From: an uncultured Bacilli bacterium
GTDB lineage: Bacteria > Bacillota_I > Bacilli_A > RF39 > UBA660
DNA: 44,595 nucleotides
NCBI GenBank assembly: GCA_947632415.1
Contig: CANRPB010000004.1
Coordinates: forward strand, 1-44,595
Direction: 5' to 3'
The position numbers were made by a program, and so were the translations under genes. Below, piece by piece: positions 5,599-10,894 of the stretch. Below the pieces are notes generated by a model. The model did not search any database and had not been told where the DNA came from. It saw nothing but the letters and a program-made list of their open reading frames with translations. Within the stretch, counting starts at the first letter, position 1. The number at the start of each line of letters is the position of its first letter.

Positions 5599-5731
5599 GT
5601 AAGAAAGAAAGAAATGGGTCGTGCCATTCCCCTTAGGGCATTGCGAGACATTGTAGTGTGTTTAATAATAGTAAATCTAAGCTAACATTTTACATAACAT
5701 AAAGCCCTAGCCTTGCGATAGGCTAGGGCTT
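5599..5731 (+). ncRNA. candidate untranslated RNA 2
   Basis: The promoter at 5564 reads into a gap without a supported ORF that ends at the AAGCCCTAGCC hairpin. It contains GTC-TGCC/GGCA-GAC complementarity (5619-5649) and ATTGCGAGACATTGTAGTGT (from 5640), similar to the element in candidate RNA 1 at 4851. The similarity between two otherwise unrelated gaps is the main support. Confidence 0.35.
5702..5731 (-). terminator. terminator of paralogue C
   Basis: AAGCCCTAGCC and GGCTAGGGCTT form an 11-bp stem with an 8-nt loop; a modest T-rich stretch (TTTATGTTATG) follows on the minus strand. Confidence 0.75.
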
Positions 5732-5753
5732 ATCTCACTGTTTAGGTGATAGA

Positions 5754-6095
5754 CTAAGCCTTGTAATAGGGCTTACCTTTTGCGTCGTAATGTTTAGTAA
5801 TACTACCTTGTGCAATAGCTATTCTCATAATTGCACCAGCCTTTTGAGTTGACATAATGCCTTTTACATTTTCACAAATCCACTTTGCATCACAGATTGC
5901 ATCAGGGTTAGCTTTAATAGTTTCAATAGCGGTAGCTACAAGAGTAGCGCGTTCTCGGTCCTCTTTGGTTTCAGTGCGCTTAGCAGGCTTTTTAAGTTGC
6001 TTAATCATACTATTCAACTTAGCTACAACTGCTTCATTGAGGTCACCATTAAGAGCGGCTTCGAGAGCTTCAACGCGCGTGATTTCATCTGCCAT
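5754..6095 (-). CDS. small winged-helix-like DNA-binding protein (paralogue C)
   Basis: The 113-aa product starts MADEITRVEALEAALNGDLN at ATG 6095 after GAAAGGAAG. It matches paralogue B (1944) along its whole length: same N-terminal helices, KRTETKEDRERA linker, and GIMSTQKAGAIMRIAI helix-turn-helix-like segment followed by a Y..KGKPYY wing. Codon use is C/G-rich as in B, the gene at 382, and the capsid and tail genes. Its promoter (TTGCAA-N17-TAATAT, 6177-6149) has a full 11-bp-period element 16 bp upstream. It may be a regulator or an abundant DNA-coating protein; direct evidence is lacking. Confidence 0.7.
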   Translation of the reverse strand: MADEITRVEALEAALNGDLNEAVVAKLNSMIKQLKKPAKRTETKEDRERATLVATAIETIKANPDAICDAKWICENVKGIMSTQKAGAIMRIAIAQGSITKHYDAKGKPYYKA

Positions 6096-6148
6096 AATAA
6101 TACTTCCTTTCGTTTTTTGAAAACCCCTTTGGTTTTCCTGACATGATT

Positions 6149-6209
6149 ATATTATCATGCGGCGTACGCATTTGCAAGCATTATTTTCTTTCTTCATAAT
6201 TCCTCCACA
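6149..6209 (-). promoter_or_regulatory. 11-bp-period element plus leftward promoter
   Basis: Minus strand GTGGA (6209-6205) and ATGAA (6198-6194), a 16-bp gap, TTGCAA (6177-6172), 17 bp, TAATAT (6154-6149). This is the same geometry as the rightward units, on the opposite strand. Confidence 0.65.
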
Positions 6210-6253
6210 CTTTTGGGAAAAAGAAATTTTTTAAAAATTTTTTCATTTTCATA

Positions 6254-6303
6254 TTGACAACTCTGGTATTATGTGGTAAAATTTTTCGCCCGCAAGCGGG
6301 CGG
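6254..6303 (+). promoter_or_regulatory. rightward promoter with hairpin at the start site
   Basis: TTGACA (6254-6259), 17 bp, TAAAAT (6277-6282), then TTTTCGCCCGC and a 7-bp hairpin CGCCCGC-AA-GCGGGCG (6288-6303) at the predicted 5' end. No ATGAA element precedes it. The following 145 bp are AT-rich, include one copy of ATTTTCATTTTAA, and hold no supported ORF. Confidence 0.6.
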
Positions 6304-6444
6304 ATTCCCAAAGAAAGGTTTCATTTCTATTTTACTATAGAGTTAATTAGGAAACAAGATAAAATTTTCATTTTAAAAAAAATTTTTTATTTTAAAATAT
6401 AAATAATGAGATTATTTTGTTTCAAGTTAAAATAAAATGAAGAA

Positions 6445-6473
6445 AATAAAAAGCTCGCTTTAAGCGAGCTTTT
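6445..6473 (-). terminator. terminator of the leftward pair 6853-6472
   Basis: AAAAGCTCGC and GCGAGCTTTT form a 10-bp stem with a 5-nt loop, followed on the minus strand by TATTTTCTTC. It overlaps the stop codon at 6472. Confidence 0.85.
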
Positions 6474-6633
6474 ATAATTCTTCTACTTCTTCAAGATTAA
6501 TTTCGTAGCAGTAGTTATCAATACAGTTTTTCCAATATGATCGAACAATAAAAAGCAATTCTTCTGATTCTAACTTATCGTATTCATTAGGTAAATCAAT
6601 AATATAACTAACATTAATGCTAACGGTTCGCAT
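6472..6633 (-). CDS. small acidic protein (53 aa), not in ORF track
   Basis: Leftward ATG 6633 opens 53 codons starting MRTVSINVSYIIDLPNEYDK and ending in a highly acidic tail (INLEEVEEL). It starts 1 bp after the stop of the membrane gene at 6635 (TAAAATG), so the two are an operon with coupled translation; the AAAAGGAA of the upstream 3' end can serve as ribosome site. It resembles the 54-aa product at 5015. Function unknown. Confidence 0.65.
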   Translation of the reverse strand: MRTVSINVSYIIDLPNEYDKLESEELLFIVRSYWKNCIDNYCYEINLEEVEEL

Positions 6634-6634
6634 T

Positions 6635-6853
6635 TTATTCCTTTTCTAACCCAAAATGTTTAGCAGCAGATTTAATAATAGTGCATATCGTTTGCCAAAT
6701 AATAATTACAATTATAAAGGTGGCAATAAGTTGTAAATTATATTCTAGTGTAATTCCAAACCAGCTACTTACCCAAACAACAATTAATGGAATAGCTACT
6801 GTTGCATTAAAAAGAAAAATTATAACCATACTGATATTTTGAATGGTTTTCAT
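6635..6853 (-). CDS. small membrane protein (72 aa)
   Basis: Two clear hydrophobic spans, about residues 8-29 (SMVIIFLFNATVAIPLIVVW) and 38-58 (YNLQLIATFIIVIIIWQTIC), are followed by a short charged C-terminus (AAKHFGLEKE). GGAAAGAAAGAGG lies upstream of ATG 6853. It is the first gene of a two-gene leftward unit with the acidic protein at 6472, from a TAGACA-N17-TATTAT promoter (6921-6893). Size and topology would suit a holin-like or accessory membrane protein, but it is far from any lysin gene and no family is recognised. Confidence 0.6.
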   Translation of the reverse strand: MKTIQNISMVIIFLFNATVAIPLIVVWVSSWFGITLEYNLQLIATFIIVIIIWQTICTIIKSAAKHFGLEKE

Positions 6854-6892
6854 TTTATTTTGCCTCTTTCTTTCCTTTTTGTTAGTAATTAA

Positions 6893-6933
6893 ATAATATC
6901 ATAGTTATTTTATTTTGTCTAGTATTTTTTCAT
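6893..6933 (-). promoter_or_regulatory. leftward promoter with nearby half-site
   Basis: Minus strand TAGACA (6921-6916), 17 bp, TATTAT (6898-6893). An ATGAA half-site (6933-6929) lies only 7 bp upstream of the -35, unlike the usual 14-16 bp. Confidence 0.5.
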
Positions 6934-6961
6934 AAGATTTGCGTAAATAGAGAAAAGCTCA

Positions 6962-7585
6962 TTACAATAGGTTTTCCATAGATTGAATTCTATTTAATAT
7001 ATTATCATAATACTTAATTGCTATATCGTTTCTTTTTATTTCATCTTCATAACTTCTTTTAATTTTTTCATTCTTGCTTTTACATTCTGTTTGAAGTTCA
7101 GTAGCTGCGATACATAACACTTGCATAGCGTGAGGATTAACTATATACTTATTAACTTTTATTTCTTTATAAATATTATCATAAAGGTTGATAGTGCCAT
7201 CTCCTTTACCAGCTAAACCGATTAAACCTGCATTGTATAAAACTGTAATATCACTAATATTAAATTCCGTTTCTTCAGCAATAAAGGTTTTATCATATCC
7301 AAATTCATTAATAATAGAGGATAAAACCTGATAATAATCATGATTAAAATATTTTTTACCGCTAGTTATCTTTTCTTTAATATAATAAGCAGCTTCTATA
7401 GGATTAAAATCTTCTATGGGTACCATATCTGTTTGTATCTTTCCACAGTCATGGCTATGAAACACAGGGGAATGATCTTCAATTCTTTTATTTCCTTCTT
7501 CTATTTTATTCTTAGATTCTTTTAATAGTCTCCCACAATAAGGACAAAATTTAAATTCTTTATTATTTATATTATGGTTGCACAT
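6962..7585 (-). CDS. zinc-ribbon protein with coiled-coil C-terminus, unknown function
   Basis: The 207-aa product has an N-terminal zinc ribbon (C2, H4 region, then FCPYCGRLL at about 14-22). The middle (about 55-150) is mixed alpha/beta with a helix-turn-helix-like stretch (FIAEETEFNISDITVLYNAGL, then LIGLAGKG). The last 45 residues are charged and helical (ECKSKNEKIKRSYEDEIKRN), probably coiled coil. GAAAGGGGAC precedes ATG 7585. It is divergently placed from the rightward gene at 7980 across a region with an operator-like repeat, so a DNA-binding regulator is plausible but unproven. Confidence 0.55.
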   Translation of the reverse strand: MCNHNINNKEFKFCPYCGRLLKESKNKIEEGNKRIEDHSPVFHSHDCGKIQTDMVPIEDFNPIEAAYYIKEKITSGKKYFNHDYYQVLSSIINEFGYDKTFIAEETEFNISDITVLYNAGLIGLAGKGDGTINLYDNIYKEIKVNKYIVNPHAMQVLCIAATELQTECKSKNEKIKRSYEDEIKRNDIAIKYYDNILNRIQSMENLL

Positions 7586-7621
7586 TATCGTCCCCTTTCT
7601 TTTATATTATCGACAATAATT

Positions 7622-7681
7622 ATATTATCTTGATTCATGAATAAAAACAATATATATTTAGATTCTTCATAATTTCTACAT
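7622..7681 (-). promoter_or_regulatory. 11-bp-period element plus leftward promoter
   Basis: Minus strand ATGTA (7681-7677) and ATGAA (7670-7666), a 15-bp gap, TTGTTT (7650-7645), 17 bp, TAATAT (7627-7622). It drives the zinc-ribbon gene. Confidence 0.55.
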
Positions 7682-7774
7682 ATCCCTGATTCATGGCATA
7701 AAATAATATAATAAGATATGTTTATACATATAGTTATATACTTTATTTAAAATTATATTAGCACATAATTACAT

Positions 7775-7830
7775 AAACAGTTATTCATACGTACAACTGT
7801 TTGATATAATGATATGCAATATGATATAGT
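7775..7830 (+). promoter_or_regulatory. operator-like inverted repeat with overlapping promoters
   Basis: AAACAGTT (7775-7782) and AACTGTTT (7795-7802) are an 8-bp inverted repeat, centre-to-centre about two helical turns, ending 2 bp before a TATAAT (7805-7810). A second promoter, TTGATA (7801-7806), 18 bp, TATAGT (7825-7830), overlaps its right arm. The site lies between divergent genes. Confidence 0.5.
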
Positions 7831-7879
7831 GTTAGCATATTATAAGATAAATAACAATAGTTAATCGGCAAATGGTATT

Positions 7880-7895
7880 ATGTAGAATATGTGGA
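7880..7895 (+). repeat. 11-bp-period element upstream of gene 7980
   Basis: ATGTA (7880) and GTGGA (7891) are 11 bp apart, same strand as the gene at 7980. No good -35 lies 15 bp downstream; a TACTAT -10-like box is at 7938. Confidence 0.5.
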
Positions 7896-7979
7896 GATCG
7901 GTTATGTCATATGGATTAAATACTGGCAAGTATGAGATACTATCACCATGAGGTCAGACATAAAAGAAAGAGGTTTATT

Positions 7980-8171
7980 ATGACTTCACAAGAAACTCAA
8001 GCATTGCAAGAATGTATCATTAATACCCTCGGAGCGGAGCGTTTTATTGATGAGCTTGAATCATACTTTTCTACACATGAATGGAAAGCAGCTATAGAAT
8101 GGATTGCGACGTGCTGGTGTTTTATTGAAGAACAATCTGATGATATATATGACTTTTACGAAACATGCTAG
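7980..8171 (+). CDS. small acidic protein (63 aa), unknown function
   Basis: ATG 7980 (MTSQETQALQECIINTLGAE) follows AAAGAAAGAGG; the track start at 7932 has no ribosome site. The product is acidic and helical with an aromatic/cysteine-rich stretch (WIATCWCFIEEQ) and a C-terminal DDIYDFYETC. It is the first gene of a two-gene rightward unit interrupting the leftward block. Function unknown. Confidence 0.55.
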   Translation: MTSQETQALQECIINTLGAERFIDELESYFSTHEWKAAIEWIATCWCFIEEQSDDIYDFYETC

Positions 8172-8216
8172 GATAATCTTATCAGGTAAAGTTAAACGAT
8201 AAGAGAGGAAAAAACA

Positions 8217-8597
8217 ATGAAACTTGCGAGTGCGAAAGTCAGCTACAAAAAAAACACTACTATTGAAGTTTTTATTTATGGTAATGCAAGTGATGATATA
8301 TACTTCGATATGGATATTAGTTTGAAAGATTATGACATTTTCAATATTCCAAATGTTATTCCGCAATTTGATACTAGTTTTGGTACGGTTGAGGAGTTAC
8401 TTGCGACTTGCGCGGCTATGCTTACTGGTGAAACTTTGCAAAAAGCTAATTTTCCATGGAATCGTGTGCCGTCTGATATGGTGCCGAACCGCGCGGCGTT
8501 TGATACACTCGCAAATCGTGCTTTTACGGCTCTTACGCAATTCATAGTTCATAGCGGTTTAAATGCTGATGCTCCTGCTTATGCATTATTTGCATAA
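8217..8597 (+). CDS. unknown protein (126 aa)
   Basis: ATG 8217 follows AAGAGAGGAAAA. The N-terminal half looks like beta strands (KVSYKKNTTIEVFIYGNASD), the C-terminal half is helical and alanine-rich (VEELLATCAAMLTGE, RAAFDTLANRAFTALTQFIV). No membrane segment. Its codon use is richer in GC than neighbouring accessory genes. It is second in the unit with 7980 and is followed by a stable hairpin. I do not recognise the family. Confidence 0.6.
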   Translation: MKLASAKVSYKKNTTIEVFIYGNASDDIYFDMDISLKDYDIFNIPNVIPQFDTSFGTVEELLATCAAMLTGETLQKANFPWNRVPSDMVPNRAAFDTLANRAFTALTQFIVHSGLNADAPAYALFA

Positions 8598-8608
8598 CAT
8601 GATAGTAA

Positions 8609-8637
8609 AATAGCCCGCCTATTATAGGCGGGCTATT
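8609..8637 (+). terminator. hairpin after gene 8217
   Basis: AATAGCCCGCC pairs with GGCGGGCTATT (11 bp, 7-nt loop). The T-run is short, so termination may be partial. Confidence 0.65.
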
Positions 8638-8680
8638 CCATCGCCGAAAAAAGTTAAACGGGGGTAACTTATGGGATGTT

Positions 8681-8696
8681 GTGGAGATTTTATGAA
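8681..8696 (+). repeat. 11-bp-period element in a convergent gap
   Basis: GTGGA (8681) and ATGAA (8692) are 11 bp apart and match the best copies (GTGGAGATTTTATGAA). Only a poor promoter follows before the leftward gene ending at 8739. Confidence 0.5.
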
Positions 8697-8738
8697 AAAA
8701 GTGTGTTGCCGCGACAATTCCACATTCAATCGCAATTT

Positions 8739-8942
8739 TTAAACCGTACACGACTCTTCTAGCCAGTCAAAACCATTTTTACTTTGACCATTTCCATTAA
8801 CATATCTAATTTCTTGTAATCTATATAATTTAAACTCGCGCGCTCCTTGTTTTAAACTATTATACCCTTTTTCAACTGCAGTACAATAATCATTGTAACA
8901 AAATTCTTCTATTTTCCCGTTAATTTCTAATGCATATTTCAT
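8739..8942 (-). CDS. unknown small protein (67 aa)
   Basis: ATG 8942 (MKYALEINGKIEEFCYNDYC) lies behind a GGAGGCA ribosome site and overlaps the stop of the upstream gene by ATGA, giving translational coupling. The track start adds 24 codons inside that upstream gene. The product alternates strands and helices (LEINGKIEEF, AVEKGYNSLKQ, FKLYRLQEIRYV). Last gene of the leftward operon 9444-8739. Function unknown. Confidence 0.6.
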   Translation of the reverse strand: MKYALEINGKIEEFCYNDYCTAVEKGYNSLKQGAREFKLYRLQEIRYVNGNGQSKNGFDWLEESCTV

Positions 8943-9241
8943 GCATTGCCTCCTGACAATACTCGCATAACAACTGCACCTTGCGGATCTAGCCAACCAG
9001 GAGCCCCTATACATAAAATAATTAAGACTATAATTGCAATAAAAATATTAATCATACAATAACATATATTGTCTGCAAAAGGTTTATCATTAATAGCTAT
9101 TGATATAGTCACAATAACAATATTTATAAAAAATGCTATCACACTAAATAAAAATATTTTCCCGCATAAACCCTGATAATTTAGAGCAATATCCCACATT
9201 TCATTAGGCGTTAATCCTATTTCAGATACTAACTCTACCAT
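8939..9241 (-). CDS. membrane protein (100 aa)
   Basis: The product has hydrophobic segments at about 28-50 (KIFLFSVIAFFINIVIVTIS) and 60-80 (ICYCMINIFIAIIVLIILCI) and a short hydrophilic C-terminus. Its ATG at 9241 lies inside the last codons of the gene at 9235, so it is translated by coupling within a three-gene leftward operon. Function unknown. Confidence 0.6.
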   Translation of the reverse strand: MVELVSEIGLTPNEMWDIALNYQGLCGKIFLFSVIAFFINIVIVTISIAINDKPFADNICYCMINIFIAIIVLIILCIGAPGWLDPQGAVVMRVLSGGNA

Positions 9242-9444
9242 TCACCCTCATCTTCCAACATATCTGCCGCATCAAAAACTTCAACATGACAGCACCGCCC
9301 ACACATAATTGCAAAAGGAAGCTCTGCTCCCGCATAATCAAATTCCTTAATCGCATATAATGTTTCATTATCCTCATTCCCGCAATAAGGACATATACCT
9401 TTTACTCCTTTAAAATCAAAATGATTAAAATTAACAGCTTCCAT
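9235..9444 (-). CDS. zinc-ribbon protein (69 aa), Lar-like
   Basis: Two CxxC pairs, ICPYCGNEDNETLY (18-21) and IMCGRCCHVEVFDAAD (about 48-51), form a classic small zinc ribbon. Size and spacing resemble Lar/restriction-alleviation-type and other phage zinc ribbons, but this is only a fold-level call. GAAAGGGA precedes ATG 9444. First gene of the leftward operon; a decayed relative lies immediately upstream (9459-9595). Confidence 0.6.
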   Translation of the reverse strand: MEAVNFNHFDFKGVKGICPYCGNEDNETLYAIKEFDYAGAELPFAIMCGRCCHVEVFDAADMLEDEGEW

Positions 9445-9458
9445 TTCTATCCCTTTCT

Positions 9459-9595
9459 TTACATATATAATTTTTTAATCCAACTATTTTCTTCTAAATC
9501 TGCTAAATTAATTTCTTAACATTCAGCGCATATTAAAATATATTCATCTATTGGATATATAATTTTTCCCGCATTTAGGACAAATTATTAAACAT
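9459..9595 (-). pseudogene. decayed zinc-ribbon gene, paralogue of 9235
   Basis: An intact promoter, AAAGGAGA ribosome site and ATG (9595) lead into a frame that stops after six codons. Shifting frame gives ICPKCGKNYISNR, then after another shift DEYILICAEC, then an in-frame TAA and EINLADLEENSWIKKLYM. Assembled, it parallels the 9235 product (ICPYCG..., C-GRC-C-V--AD-LE-E). Two frameshifts and one stop would be needed, so it is most likely a broken gene, unless sequencing errors or recoding are involved. Confidence 0.55.
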
Positions 9596-9619
9596 TTTTC
9601 TCCTTTATTTTATAAATAT

Positions 9620-9660
9620 ATTATACTCGAAATTTCTTATTCTGTCAATAAGAAATTTCG
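9620..9660 (-). promoter_or_regulatory. perfect leftward promoter overlapped by a long palindrome
   Basis: Minus strand TTGACA (9648-9643), 17 bp, TATAAT (9625-9620). CGAAATTTCTTATT (9628-9641) and AATAAGAAATTTCG (9647-9660) form a 14-bp perfect inverted repeat with a 5-bp centre that overlaps the -35. It lies upstream of the start site, so it acts as DNA: an operator is the simplest reading. Confidence 0.75.
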
Positions 9661-9734
9661 GGCATTACCGCATAATTTTTTCCTTATATTTTTTAAATAT
9701 TTTAACAAACTATAAAAAAATTTTTCTAAATCAC

Positions 9735-9764
9735 TTGACATTTAAGCCTCCAATATGATATAAT
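9735..9764 (+). promoter_or_regulatory. rightward promoter of the head module
   Basis: TTGACA (9735-9740), 18 bp, TATAAT (9759-9764), just upstream of an AAGGAGGA ribosome site and ATG 9784. It is the best candidate for the start of structural-gene transcription. Confidence 0.75.
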
Positions 9765-9783
9765 TATCTTGTAAGGAGGAAAA

Positions 9784-10854
9784 ATGCAATTAGATTATAC
9801 ATTAAAAACACCAGAAGAACGTATCAAATACGTAGAACAATTATTAAATAATTCTTCCGAAGATATAAATTCTCGTTATTTGTCTTATTTAAGTGATTAT
9901 ATACTATTTATTAATGATAAGAATCAAACTAAAAAAGAAAAAATATCAGAACATCCTATTTTAACTCGTAATAGAGAAGCTACAATAGATAAACGGCAAA
10001 TATCTTATGAAGAAATAGTATCTACTCTTAAAGATGGAGAAGATGGTATTTATGCGCTAATTACTAATGACAAAAATGTTATTCTTGATCCAAAAGAGAA
10101 GATAAGTGATAAAGACATAGAAGAAGTGCCAGGACTGCGGGAACAGCTAGATTTAATTCCTAAACTGACGCAGCAATTTGAACAAGCCACTGGCGCCCGC
10201 AAATATTCTCTAAAAAAACAAATAATCGAAACATGGCAACAAATATATATTTTGCGAGCGTCTTTTCGTAATTCAATATCAAGTAATAAAATGCCATCAC
10301 ATGTTAAAAGTCTTGCACATTTAAATATACCAGAAAACGTTTATATAGGAGAAGATACATTAGTACATAGTGATGCAATTTTAACGCTCCTTAATCCTAA
10401 TCATATATCGTTTCTCTTATGCTATTACCCGCAATTAAAGCAAGAATGTATAGAAGACTTAAATAGTGATATGCACTTTTTGTTAATGGACTTAGAACAA
10501 TTAGCAGAAGACGCACTACTATCAAATTATCCTATGCTTTATGACCTCTTGGTCTTTAAAATAGATGGTCTCTCTAATGAAGAAATAAGAAAACAAATAA
10601 ATGCGATATATGGCGAAGATCATAGCGAGCAGTATTATTCAACAGTATGGCGTAAACGCATTCCTAAATTAATGGCGGATGAAGCACAAAAACAATATTT
10701 AATTTGGTATTATACTAATATAGAAAAAGGCAAATGGAAAAAGTGCGGGGAGTGCGGGCAAATTAAATTAGCGCATAATATGTTTTTTGCTAAAAATTCC
10801 ACTAAAGATGGATTTTATTCTAAATGTAAAGAATGTAAAAACAAACGTAAATAA
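9784..10854 (+). CDS. zinc-ribbon/helix-turn-helix protein in small-terminase position
   Basis: The 356-aa product is helical and charged. A segment near 260-300 (LLVFKIDGLSNEEIRKQINA, then a YYSTVWRKRIPKLMADEA stretch) reads like a helix-turn-helix with a recognition helix. The C-terminus is a treble-clef or ribbon with two CxxC pairs: KKCGECGQIK (about 319-322) and SKCKECKNKRK at the end. It is the first gene of the late operon, two genes before the large terminase, where a DNA-recognition (small terminase) subunit is expected. That role is inferred from position and DNA-binding look; sequence family not recognised. A terminator-like hairpin follows. Confidence 0.5.
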   Translation: MQLDYTLKTPEERIKYVEQLLNNSSEDINSRYLSYLSDYILFINDKNQTKKEKISEHPILTRNREATIDKRQISYEEIVSTLKDGEDGIYALITNDKNVILDPKEKISDKDIEEVPGLREQLDLIPKLTQQFEQATGARKYSLKKQIIETWQQIYILRASFRNSISSNKMPSHVKSLAHLNIPENVYIGEDTLVHSDAILTLLNPNHISFLLCYYPQLKQECIEDLNSDMHFLLMDLEQLAEDALLSNYPMLYDLLVFKIDGLSNEEIRKQINAIYGEDHSEQYYSTVWRKRIPKLMADEAQKQYLIWYYTNIEKGKWKKCGECGQIKLAHNMFFAKNSTKDGFYSKCKECKNKRK

Positions 10855-10877
10855 GCCGCTTATAAAGCGGCTTTTTT
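10853..10877 (+). terminator. terminator between the first two late genes
   Basis: AAGCCGCTT and AAGCGGCTT form a 9-bp stem with a 3-nt loop followed by a run of Ts, only a few bases after the stop codon. Read-through is needed for the terminase genes unless another promoter exists. Confidence 0.8.
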
Positions 10878-10894
10878 ATTAGGAGGTGATTTCA

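Noticed and set aside
8061-8366. Leftward 101-aa ORF overlapping genes 7980 and 8217
   Set aside because: Antisense to two rightward genes that have ribosome sites and a following hairpin.
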